From contig JALRME010000001.1 of assembly GCA_026120035.1 (NCBI GenBank), positions 2,059,909 to 2,123,908 on the forward strand: a DNA stretch of 64,000 nucleotides. The letters are read 5' to 3'. Positions 1 to 10,599 of this stretch are shown here, piece after piece. Position 1 is the first letter of the stretch. The number at the start of each line of letters is the position of its first letter. A model generated the notes under the pieces. It was not told the DNA's origin. It did no database searches and saw only the letters and a list, made by a program, of their open reading frames with translations. The position numbers and the translations under genes were made by a program. Source of the DNA: Coleophoma eucalyptorum. Lineage: Eukaryota > Ascomycota > Leotiomycetes > Helotiales > Dermateaceae.

Positions 1-423
1 AACGAAGAAACAAGAGACTCTGGCCGACGATCCAGGACTAGTGACGGACCAGCCATACCCAATCAACCCACAATATTTTCTAAACGAGCCACAGGGTTCC
101 AAACTGGTAGGATACGAGGAAAAGTAGTTATAGGGACAGTCATTCCTGATCTGGAATCCAACATCATTGCAGAAAGACTAGCGAGAGAGCTTGGTGTAGT
201 TGTTGACCCATTGGGGGAGGTCACGGGGCCACTCACCTTTGCTCTGAGTGACGGAGGATCAGTTTCGAGCATCGGAAATGCCTCATTCCGTTGGAGAGAA
301 GACACCGAGGATAGTGCAGGCTTCACAATGCATTGTTCTGTCGTGCGTCACAATATAGGTTCTATGGAACTTGTTCTTGGACGGCCCTTTGTCCACAAGC
401 AACGAGCGAAGTATGCTAAGTGA
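1..423 (+). CDS. Retropepsin-like domain protein, 3' end only
   Basis: The frame is open from the first base of the window to a stop at 421-423, so the 5' part of the gene lies outside. The last ~100 residues have the layout of the retropepsin-like domain found in many fungal hypothetical proteins: a strand, then PDLESNIIAERLARELGV (the usual D[ST]G...FI/LV...LGL region), a loop, and a C-terminal MELVLGRPFV resembling the conserved ILGRPFL strand. The catalytic Asp-Thr/Ser-Gly triplet is not visible; PDLES stands in its place, so proteolytic activity is doubtful. It could be a domesticated gag-protease relative or a host gene with a pseudoprotease fold. It converges on VPS41, whose stop codon lies about 320 bp downstream. 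The fold assignment is inference from motif spacing. Confidence 0.5.
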   Translation, partial: NEETRDSGRRSRTSDGPAIPNQPTIFSKRATGFQTGRIRGKVVIGTVIPDLESNIIAERLARELGVVVDPLGEVTGPLTFALSDGGSVSSIGNASFRWREDTEDSAGFTMHCSVVRHNIGSMELVLGRPFVHKQRAKYAK

Positions 424-745
424 TTTCAGGTACGCTGGCGTTCAGGAATCTTTCAGGATATCGGTATACTTTTCTGGCGTATAAGTTCGGGAAGACAGGT
501 GCCTAGAATAATTCATGATCTGATGATCACTTACTGAATATCAGCATGACTTCAGGAGATATTTGATATGCCCTGTACAGAAAAGCCACCATATTTCTGC
601 ATACCTCGGCAGCAAAATGGCAACGGTGCTTTGTGGTCGAAAGGTAAGATAGTCAGCATCAAAGTGAAAAGCACAAATATAACTGTCCCGCTGCGGATAG
701 TATGACTTTCAGCAGGCTCAGAAAGCCATCAATCGAATTTGATTC
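424..745. other. Convergent intergenic region
   Basis: This is the 3'-to-3' gap between the partial retropepsin-like ORF and VPS41. It is A/T-leaning with no ORF of note, and presumably holds both 3' UTRs. Confidence 0.6.
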
Positions 746-3700
746 TCAAATGGGTATATCTTTACAAACCGGGCACCCGTCAGCTATCTGATCTCTGAGC
801 AGTCTCGCATGCGTAACCTTTGCGCCAATGCTATGCGTCTGTGTAAATTCTCCGTTCTCATCCAGTTCAACATCGGGAGGCGTCGCTGGTCTCGAGTCCT
901 TCGAGTAGCTTAGGAGATGAGACAGGTGAAAGACATGGCCGCAGGCAAAGCCTATCAGAGTCTCAGTCTCGTGCTCTGAGAATGGCTCATGACAACCAAC
1001 ACAATGACCAGGTTGTGCAATTTTACTCTTAGAGAACTCCTTTGCAGTTTGAGCACTTGGAACGTTGTTTGAGTTGGTGGGCACGTCGGATGGAGTGACA
1101 TCGACGTGGTCAGGTTCCTTTTGTACCACATCGAATTTAACACCCTTTCTCTGGCCTAATCGAAGAGTGTTTTGGGCCATGGCAACTTCTCCCCGCAGAA
1201 CTCTAGCAACACCGGAACTGATGCTATGCTGAATTTCATGTTCTTTGATCATGCGGCTCAGTCCTTCACGCAAACCTTCGATTTCTAGTCCCTCTGGAAT
1301 GCGACGTACGAGAGTGATCGGGTTGATGGCAGTGCCAACTTCTTCCAAGAGACCACGTATGAATCTGGGTTTATCCATGGAATAGTTCAGAAGATCTTCC
1401 CATAAATCTGCATCATCTTGCTGTTTCGCAAAGGAGATCGCCTGTGAGACATCTGATAGTTTGTCGATTATCAAGTATAATGCACGCTTAGTCTGTCCAG
1501 TTTTGGAGTATAAGTACACCATTTCTGGCACGTAGTCGCGCTCTTCACATTCTTGAGTTGCCTGTATACTGTGTTAGCAGATCGACAAGACATAAATCCC
1601 GGTGAGGATTACCTTTTCAAACGCATAAGACGTGGAGGACTTCAAGAAATCCATGAGAAGCTCTCGATCGTACGTGGCGAATAAGTGAACCGCAAGGTCT
1701 GCGAGGTTGTCGACAAATGACTTGCTCTCGGTGACGACTCTGTCTCGGCTTTCTCCAGGCTGCTCGTCGATTCCCTCTCCGTTCCATAGAGATTTAATGT
1801 AGAAGAAGAGATAAAGAGGCATCTTCTTTTCCTCAAGCTGCTCAACAACAACCTCTGGCCTAACGAGACCGTGGTGTGCTTCATTAACCAAGAGTGCAAT
1901 TGCTTCTGAGGTTGCTTCCTGTAGCTCATCCACTGAAGCTGATCTTGCTTGCTCTTTCGATACTCGCAATAAAATTAGACCCGGGATGTCATCTGCAACG
2001 GCATCAACCAGATGTGAATCTTTGATCAAAGCCATTGCTGTATCGGCATCTTGGAGTTGCATGTAGCACTTTAATGCTTCTCGTGGTCGACCATCTGCGA
2101 TGTGTAGTTTACCTAAGCTTTCCATAACAATTCTCCAATCTCTACCTTTTACGCCGTCTTCCACGCTGTCGGGGCGAACGTCTCGGTACTTGAGTTGGTT
2201 CTCTAGAGCTGTGGTAATACTCTTGATTTCAAAAAGATCAGGAGACCATTGTTCTAATAGAGACTTTACTCTTGGGCGATCATGTGCTATGTAGTATCCT
2301 AGAACAACTTCGTATATGATAGACGGTAAAGGTGGGCGCATGTGTGCTGTTGGAATATAATTTGTAATCTCATCAAATTTATTGGCCTCTGCAAAGGTGC
2401 AGACCCAATATTCCCAGCGCGTCGAAGTCCCTAAGACTTGTCCACAAACTTTACCAGCCTCAGTCCAGTCACCTTTTTCAATGCATTGCTGTATCCAGAG
2501 TTCGCCAATACGACGCTTCTCCTTTTCAACAGATGAATTGATCAGTTTGGAGGCTGATTCTGCGACAGACATACCATCATCATCGAATTCATCACTCTCT
2601 GCTCGTCTTGGCTCAGGAACGCCAGGACCAATCTCGGCGAGCCTCTCTGGTGATGAGGAGATAATCTCGGGGTTGTTGTCTAGAAGCTCCCAAGCCTCCT
2701 TAAATCGAGAGTTTTCTAGAAGCCAGGAAAGATGATCTGCAAGATCTCTTTTGGTCGCCAAAATGCAATCGTAAGGACTGTGAATGAATATCTTCATGCT
2801 TGGCGTAGTGATATTTGGATGGGCGGCATGAATCGATGCTGTAGCCCTACTTCTAAGACTTCCAGCCATACTTGGTACTTTGGTACCAGAGTCTGCATCG
2901 CTCTTGCTGCCATTACTGCGGACGCTTTGGGAAGAGCTCAGCAAAGCCGTGGCATTAATTGTAGCATTCCACATCCCGCTGCCCATTCCGGTCAATGTCT
3001 CCAAGGTTCCTCGAGATGTTGGTACTATGGGGAGGGCACGGGGGGCAGGAAGTACACCCAGGTGATAATCTCCAGCTGACAGCCTTTCAAAACGGCTGAC
3101 TGTTAAACTGTCTGTGTCGACTTCCTCAGAGGTTCCAAGGTCGATCAAGCGGAGCTCGGGAGATAGTGCGTTCTGGCGGCGACGCACTCCTCCAGAAGGC
3201 TCACTACTCGATGATGCGGTTGAGTCTTTTGACTTATGCCCTTTAGGTTTGGGCGATTCAATGACCTCGTCATTATCGGGCGTGATGTAAGAAAGTACAA
3301 GAAGCAAAGTTGGGGTATATAACGACAATCCAGAAATAATGCAATCCATTCGAAGTCTAATTGTGTCAGCAACTTTCATATGGGTATGGGATATCACTTA
3401 CATCTTGATGATTTCGGCTCGCCCAACAGATCTCTCACCAACATGTTTTCCAATTCCAGTGCTGCCGGGGTGGACATTTATGATCCATATGGTACCGCCC
3501 CATCCAACAAGCAATTTTTCGATGCGACCATTACTCTTTAAGACTTGTTGTCGCAATTTTGTTGCAACAGGAGATGAACTTGTAACCTCATGGGTTTTGT
3601 CGTCTTCATCAGTCTCCAAACTCTTCTCGTCAATCCACTCTATTCTTGCCTTCCAGACGCTAGCCATCTCCTCCCATTCGTCTTCTTGTGGTCGATCAAC

Positions 3701-4770
3701 ATGGCCAACTCGTTTCCAAGCAGATTCCACATCAGCACTCTCAAGATGCAGATGGGAACGCATGATTTTGACACCATGCTCGTTGGCCCATGCAACATAT
3801 TTACCAGAAAGCGACCATTTAATTGTACTAATAGTGCCTTCACCTGAATGTAACACTGAATCCTTGCCGTTATTGCCAGACAAGCCCATTGAACCAAGCC
3901 AGCCTGCAGCTGCAGCTGCTGTAGAATTAACGGTTGTTGAGGTTGTTGTTGTGCCAGCCCTTCCCCCAACAGTAAGAACTAAACTCCCGGCCAGGCCTCC
4001 AGAGAGGTACGATCGATCGTTCTTGTAGTCTGGGGACAGCGACACAGCCTGTACTGGCCTTTGGAAGTCTCTGAGCTGGACATCCTTGACGTCTACAAGT
4101 GATGATATACAGACTTTGCCTTCAATGGATGATGTTGCGATGTAGATAGCATTTGACTGGGTGTTGGATACCAATTTCGTATTCGGTGTTCGAGGAGAAT
4201 TGGTCGAAGCTTCAGAGGTTATGGAAGGCGTCCGCTTCGGTGTATGGTGTGCTTGAGAAGCAATTCGAGTGACAGCTTCGGGCAAAGCATTAGGTAGTGG
4301 AGGAGGGAAGGGAGATATTGATATGCTCGTGACAGACGCTTGATGTGCTTTATAGCTTCGAATCTGTTGGAAGGATGGAAGGGAAATGATATGCTGGTAG
4401 TATTTTGATTAATATTCAGAAGATCCTATACATGGAGCATACTCACAATGTTTCCGTTATGGGTGCCAATAAACTAGCTGTAGTCAGTATCATTACTTGA
4501 CGTCCATGGATTATAGCATACCATCTTGTCACCAGCGACTAAAAAAGCACTGGTAGCGTCTCCATTCCTGTATACTGGCCCTAAGTGACTCGTGAGACGA
4601 GCATACTTCAGCTTGGGTTCCTCCTCTTCCTCGTCGTCATCGTCCTCGTCAGGCTCACTGTCGTCGGCATCCTCGTCATCTGCGTCGACCGTGTCGTCTT
4701 CACTCTGTGTTGCCTCGTTATCATCCGGCTTCTTATCAGTGTCGCCTGGATCCTCTGAGCCTTCTGCCAT
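746..4770 (-). CDS. VPS41: Vacuolar protein sorting protein 41 (HOPS subunit)
   Basis: Subunit of the HOPS tethering complex, acting in fusion at the vacuole/late endosome and in AP-3 vesicle docking. I read five exons: 4770-4522, 4473-4447 (a 27-nt microexon), 4393-3402, 3356-1613 and 1561-746, giving about 1275 residues; all phases agree. The N-terminus is very acidic (Asp/Glu run, residues ~20-51) and is followed by the beta-propeller start LKYARL. The microexon supplies FIGTHNGNI. Propeller blades continue to the ILRMDCIISGL motif, then the alpha-solenoid/clathrin-repeat region (ERDYVPEMVYLYSKTGQ). A C-terminal RING-H2-like domain spans ~1191-1270 (CVGC...CGHVFH...CPVC). Length and domain order fit filamentous-fungal Vps41. 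It is divergent from the RMND1-like gene. Confidence 0.95.
4447..4473 (-). other. VPS41: 27-nt microexon of VPS41
   Basis: On the minus strand, an intron ending CTACAGCTAG precedes TTTATTGGCACCCATAACGG..., and GTGAGT follows. The exon encodes nine residues, FIGTHNGNI, which restore the first propeller strand between DKM and HIISLPS. Flanking introns are 48 and 53 nt. Skipping it keeps frame but deletes the strand. Confidence 0.8.
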
Positions 4771-4991
4771 GGCGCCACACTATTTTCATAACATTGGGCG
4801 TTTGTTGAAAGAAGCTCTATCGTCAGTTGCCTGTGACGTTCTTCGGAGCTTCAATCGCCAACGCATGCAGGATTACATAATCACGGGTATGCAGCATGGA
4901 TCAAACCCCAGATTTTTTAAGGTAAGCTTTGGAGCTCTTGGAGCTTGAAAGCTTCCAGAACTGCATACTCTATACACAGACTTCGTTCCTT
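4771..4991. promoter_or_regulatory. Bidirectional promoter between VPS41 and RMND1-like gene
   Basis: Only about 220 bp separate the two divergent start codons, so both core promoters and 5' UTRs must lie here or overlap the genes. I see no clear TATA box. An alternative upstream in-frame ATG for the rightward gene at 4929 would shorten the gap further. Confidence 0.55.
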
Positions 4992-6282
4992 ATGAGTCTC
5001 CTCCATAGTTGCTGCAAGCAGCTTCACTGTCCTCTAGTTCGGCGGATTGGTCTTGATGCCGGCAGCAGGTCCTCCCGATATATACGAACTTCAGCGACTA
5101 GTCAATACCCCAGAAAACGAAATTTCTTCTCTTCGAATGCAGCTCTGCAACAAAATGCCTCTAATTTAGCATCAGAGATCTTGGCAGATGCTGCAAGTTC
5201 TCAGAAACGGAAATCCTTAAGATCACCAGCTGGGAAAACATCTCTGAGAAGAGTTGCAGTAGAGGCTCAGAGATCGCGAGAAAGCTCATTGCGGAAAGCA
5301 GAAGCAAGTAACACTCGAGAAGGAAATAACAGGGTGACGGCAATATGCGTAGCAGATCAATTTGATATGGACTCTGTGTCCCGTATTCTGCGATCCCACG
5401 GCTTCCTAATCAATCCGGATGGTACAGATTTTGAAACGGATCAGGTTATACATACAAGAGGAGTCAATAATGGGGACATTTTCGTATTTCCTTCTGGATC
5501 CTTAGTTGCATGGTCGCTACCGGAAGATGTTGCCATGGATCTGGCTTCAAAAACACTACTTCCAGCAGCAATAAGCCCAAATATAGAACAAATTGAGCTA
5601 GAGGATTTTGAGTACGTAGAAGACCCGAGTCGCGACAACAGCAGCATCAAAGGAGACATTATCATACTTGGTACCAAGAAGGAATTGAAAACAGAAGTAG
5701 GACCTAAGTAAGCTGCGTTGTTTGCTTCATAACGTATCCTACTGACTCTACCTAAGCCACAAAGTAGACACTACTTTGGCCAAGATAGCGTTTTCCTCTG
5801 GTCTTGCCAGGTCAACAAAACTAGCAGTTCTTGAGACCATGTTAGGAAAGTATTTTGAATCAACACGCACGATTCCAACCCTCCTCTCCCGAGGCTCCCG
5901 TCTTCCTTTCAAGAGTCGCTTTGTCCTCCAAAAGACAGGCGAGCTTCTCGAACTCCGTGCCCAGCTCAACCATTATTCTGAACTGACTGATTCTCTTCCT
6001 GATCTCTTCTGGGATAGTAGACATGAATTGGGACTTGAGGGTTACTATGAGCAAGTAGGACGGGCTCTTGATGTAGGTGTCAGAATCAAGACTCTCAATG
6101 AAAAGATGGACTATGCGCAAGAGATTGCGAGTATTCTTCGAGAGACCATGAGCCAGAAGCACAGTGTTGATTTGGAATGGATAATCATCGTTCTAATCGC
6201 GGTAGAAGTTGGGTTCGAGCTCAGACGTCTGTGGAAAGAACGGTGCGAGCGTTTGGAGAAAGAAAGCCTTAACGATCTGTGA
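4992..6282 (+). CDS. Mitochondrial DUF155/RMND1-like membrane protein
   Basis: Member of the Rmd1/RMND1 (DUF155) family; the human protein RMND1 and yeast Mrx10 are mitochondrial inner-membrane proteins that support mitochondrial translation. Exons are 4992-5707 and 5757-6282, about 413 residues. The 3' splice site at CCTAAG rather than ACAAAG is forced by reading frame and joins GPN to HKVDTTLAKIAFSSG. The N-terminus is Arg/Ser-rich without acidic residues, like a mitochondrial presequence (RRIGLDAGSRSSRYIRTSAT). The DUF155 core runs from VTAICVADQFD through WDSRHELGLEGYYEQ. One C-terminal membrane helix (WIIIVLIAVEVGFEL) is followed by a charged tail. An in-frame ATG at 4929 would add 21 residues; I prefer 4992 because it puts the presequence at the N-terminus. 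The Mrx10/RMND1-type placement, rather than vacuolar Rmd1, rests on the presequence. Confidence 0.85.
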
Positions 6283-7840
6283 TCTTTGATGATCTTTGTC
6301 CTAGAATAACAACGACTCCTATACTTTGCTCTCTAAATTTTTGCCTTTCGCCACAGTCAGTAGCATCTTGCTCGATCCATCATCTCCGCACGGATTACGA
6401 TAATTTTCATGATCATGTCTTGCTTCCAGGTATGACGACACTATGGCAACACCAAATAAACCCCCTAGGACACTCCTTCAGAAATCACTCGTCCCGGAGT
6501 TAGGCGAATCACAGAGTATATTCGAGTGAATACGGTATCTTTACATGTCACATCCTTCCTGTGGTTTATAACTAGTGCACCCACTTACTTAAATCTCTAC
6601 TTGTACTTGACGATTATATTCCGTTAATTTAATCTATACCAAGCACGCCAACCAGTAAACAAAATTGCTGCACCAACTTCACTATACTTAATACCCAGTC
6701 TATGAGAGGATTCCAAGACACGGGTTTTTATGTGTCTGTCCATCTTCCGCTGCGAATCTCCTGACGTTCCAGTGGCAACCCTTTTACTCCTGACAGCCAT
6801 GTTTTTCTAGGGCAGGATGCATAGTTTGGTAAACTCTTTGTCCCTGCAGATATCATTCCATTGGATGGCCCTTTCTCCGGCTTCTAAGCCGTGTCGCGTT
6901 CTGCCGCGTCTATTTTTGCCATGCGAAAGCATGTTCAAAGACGGTGTCAGTCAGCGCCCCACTTAGACCACTATGTCAGACATCAGTAGAGACCTGGTAC
7001 TGAATTTTGGAATGTACTTGTGGATCTTTTCAGTGGTAGTTTTCACGTAATGTCTAGTTCAGTTCTCACGCGTACTCATTACTGTTCAACCTGGATAACC
7101 TTCTCTATTTGGGGCTTTCCACTCTCCTCTACATATTAATTGAGAAAGATAAGACCATAAAAACAGCAGAATATACTCAATAGGTTTGTAATTTACTCGC
7201 TTAAGTTCTCGTATGTGTTGCTGAAGCTGATTTTGATAAATGTACTTGCCATCGCTTAACTTTTTGCTGTTGAGTTTAGTGTTTTACGATGAAGTAACCT
7301 TACTGCTGAAGAAAAGTCCTTGCACTTTAGATTCAACTGCATATTTATCTGAGCTATGTGCTAATGTAGACAGGAAAATGTTGAAAATATCCAGGGCTTC
7401 AAAGAATGCCACGAGGAAGAAAGAATCACAATCAAGCAAGAAAGTTAAAGAAGGGGATTTTGTTTAGGGTTCAACTCCTAGATGTGAAAGCTAATCGCTA
7501 CCACTACATACAGAAAGTCCCTTTCAATGAAGACGACAAGATCTAAAATGCGCCGGTATCCTGTGCAAACGAGAAAGAAAAGCAAGAGCTTTTGATGCAC
7601 AACAAAGCTTTCTTCAAGTTCCACCGAGGCGAAACAAGAGAAGACAATGTATCGAGCAAAACGCGATCTAGTTACAAATTAAAAAGGTAAGAGAAAAAGA
7701 CCATGATCCTCCATAAACTCCTATGTTCCATGCCATGGCTATGAATTGTCGAGGGGTAACTTGAAAGCACAAGGCAAGGTCGGTGACTGCGAGGGACAAT
7801 TAGCCTTTGAAATGGAATGTGTGACGTGGACTTACCGAGT
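6283..7840. other. Gene-poor intergenic region
   Basis: About 1.5 kb, A/T-rich in the middle (around 6500-7470). The longest ORF (7240-7467) is Lys/Ser-rich and ends the way random AT-rich ORFs do; I do not call it a gene. It holds the 3' flanks of two convergent genes. Confidence 0.5.
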
Positions 7841-8594
7841 TTAGATAAGAGCAATGGCAGCCATCAAGGCAAATGCCATAGTGGCCGGGATGACCTTACG
7901 AGCTGCACCAGATCCGGCAGGGGTTGTGGTTGGGGTGGCGGATGCTACGGCTGGGGGGGAGGCGGTGGTTAAGGCCGCAGATGAAGCTGTAGAAGAAGCA
8001 ACGGTAGAGGTGTGACCAATAGAGGTGCTGGAGGGAACCGTAGTTGAAACGCTGGAAGAAGCGACAACAATAGGCGCAGTTGCGGGCGAAGTGGCAGGTG
8101 TAGTGGCAGGGACTGCAGCAGAAGGGACTGGAGCTGTAAGGGAGTTAGCGGCAAACTCTTTTCGATCTATCATATTCAACTCACTGGATGCCGCAGCAGA
8201 AGGGGTAGTAGCAACCTCAACGGAGGGAGCTGGAGCGGTGCTGGAAGCGCCGGCTGGAGTAGCAACAGAGGTGCCACAGACGGTGACAGTGGTTGGAGTG
8301 CATACTAGGAGGAAGTCAGTAAGTCGGAATGAGAGGCAAAGCAGGCGAGAGAATATGACTCTCGTGATGAGGGAAAAGGTGAAAATATTGAATCGAGAAT
8401 AATGGTGCAACAATGAAGAATAAATCTACTATAAAAATATAGATGAGGGGTAGCTTACCATCACGCTTAGCAAGAGCCTTCAACTCGGCATACTCCTCCA
8501 TAGTAATCTCAATCGTAGGACCAGCATAGCCGAGGACACCATGTCCAACGACCAAGCTACCAACAATGATCTTGGCAACGGTGGAAGTGTACAT
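7841..8594 (-). CDS. Small Ser/Thr/Ala-rich GPI-anchored surface protein
   Basis: Probable secreted cell-wall or plasma-membrane mannoprotein, about 199 residues. Exons are 8594-8459 and 8304-7841. The N-terminal signal peptide is MYTSTVAKIIVGSLVVGHGV with likely cleavage after a GYA site. The next segment carries KRD, a possible Kex2-type Lys-Arg site at the exon junction, followed by a short two-cysteine stretch (CTPTTVTVC). The rest is low-complexity Ser/Thr/Ala/Pro, suited to O-mannosylation. The C-terminus has a small-residue omega region (GSGAARK) and a hydrophobic tail (ATMAFALMAAIALI) typical of GPI addition. I recognise no catalytic domain. A CATATATTTAAG element lies about 170 bp upstream of the ATG (near 8760-8770). 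It may be a wall-remodelling or surface protein; function is unknown. Confidence 0.78.
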
Positions 8595-10599
8595 CTTGAA
8601 GGATTGATGTAAGGTATTTTGTTGTGATTGAATGATACGAAAAGTATTGAAGGAAAGATTTGGAGATAGAGTCTTGTCGATTGTGATGGAAGATGTGGAT
8701 GGTTGTGTGTAATGAAGAAGTGAAGGAGAGAATTTGGAAAACAAGAATCGTGGCCTGGTCTTAAATATATGCACAGCGCCGAGACATCTGTTCTAATCGC
8801 TGCTGGGAAAACATGTAAGTAGTCTCAGGTACCACCGCTACCCTCGTTGAGTGAGGATTTGGCCAATAGGAAGCACAGCTTAAATTGCACTAATTCGCAA
8901 TCAAGGGTGAAAATAGGTGAAGATAAAGAATCGACACGGCAGGTAACTTTAGTCCCCCTCCCCTCCCCCCTCCCGCCGATGCAGTGGCAGAGCATGAAAC
9001 TGGGGATAAACGTCAATATACATGAAATACTTTCGGGATGCAAGGGCGTGGTGTTGATGAGACCGTGATAAGGAAATTAGCCGAGGAACACCTCGAATAA
9101 TTTAGCGAGCATCCAGAGGGGCTGGAATGGCTGGTGCACCATAGATTCTGAAGTCTACAAGTCCAATATCCAAGTTTCTACTGAGAATGTTCTGGCATGT
9201 ATTACATCATACTGTAACTCGAACCCAATTAACGTGGACACTCTGGTTTATTTGAAACCATTGAGTGAAAATACTTTACCTCTATATCTACCCACCAATT
9301 GAGCTCTTCGTGGCCGGAGACGCGTGCGATCGTTAAACGAGACTTCATCTTGATACTCAATAAAACTGCTTGAAAAATCTCGGGGGGGGGGGAGGTTGGT
9401 AAGAATACAGTGGGTAGTAGGATTGTGTATGAAACGCGCAGGCCGGAGTGGCAACACACTGTTTCATAGCACACATCCGCCCGGACGACTCACTTGTCTG
9501 TGAAGTCATAATCATCTCAGGAAGGAAGCAATTGCTAATACTGGCGGAGATTTGTTTGAAAGATTTCATATACCTAACTTTTTTGTCTCGTCCTTTGGTG
9601 GATCTAGCAAAGCTGGAGCGGCTTGTGGTTGTAGGAAAGCATAGCAAGCATTTTATGCTTGCATTAATTCTTAGCTGGTATGGCGAGGCAATGTACAAGT
9701 ATAGAGTACATTGTCATTCACAGCGTTATGTACTATCTAGATAATAACAGAGTACATGTACATTGGGATTTATTGTAGTATTCTCACAATAAATGAGGTA
9801 TAAAATCCATACTGGATGAAGTGCACATCATCACAAATAGCCTATCGCTAGACTCGTCGGAAAAGTCGCCAAGATCTTTGTCTTGAAATGATACTATCAG
9901 CTAACAATTCAAATCAAGCACGCCCGTATACGAGAGAGGTACAAGGTAGGACCGAGCAGTGGGTATTGGGGAAGGAGGGTCATCAGGTGAAAAAGACGCT
10001 CGGTAGTTTAATCCAATTTGCGGTTGTTCCAAAACTGACAATGGGAATAATATAGGCAGCAGTACAAGCCTTGTACTGCAACCAAATTCACACTTGCAAG
10101 TAGATGTTCCTTGGGATACATACCAGGAAATTATAGGTAAGAAGAGTTGGGGAAAAGGGAAGGAGAATGTGAGTAAAGAAGCTTTAATGGTTATAGTGTT
10201 CAGCAAAGGATGGAGGATGCATGAAAATCACAAGATACTTAAACAGCAAAGCTCAATAAGCGAGGAACACAAGATAGAAAGAGGAACCCAGTAGGTGATA
10301 ATGCCGAGGAAAGGCCAACATGTACTAACTACATGTGGTATATGCTTGTCATTGTTGTAAATTTTTAGTAGTGATTCACAAATTGTTAAGTGGTGAGGTT
10401 ATCTAGCAAAGTGGCAGCAAAACCAGTAATATACGACAAAACATGTTCAAGATGAGCTGATATCAAAGTGTTACAGATGCATTACATTCGGGATATTACC
10501 GTTAGCATATTTTCCAAATATCCAGGTACTTTATCAAACGCCAAAAGGGTATCTTCCAGGATTCAGTCCAATCCAGCCCATTTCCCCAAAGCTCCCAAA
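8595..10599. other. Intergenic region with homopolymer tracts
   Basis: About 2 kb with no recognisable gene. It contains a C/T-rich tract near 8950-8975, a run of G near 9380-9390, and A/T-rich DNA around 9650-9900. Short ORFs on both strands overlap each other and show no protein-like composition. Confidence 0.5.
8759..8770 (-). promoter_or_regulatory. Likely TATA box of the GPI-type protein gene
   Basis: On the minus strand the sequence reads CATATATTTAAG about 170 bp before the ATG, consistent with a strongly expressed surface-protein promoter. Confidence 0.4.

Noticed and set aside
7240..7467. 75-codon Lys/Ser-rich ORF
   Set aside because: Lies in A/T-rich intergenic DNA, without family signature or convincing start context.
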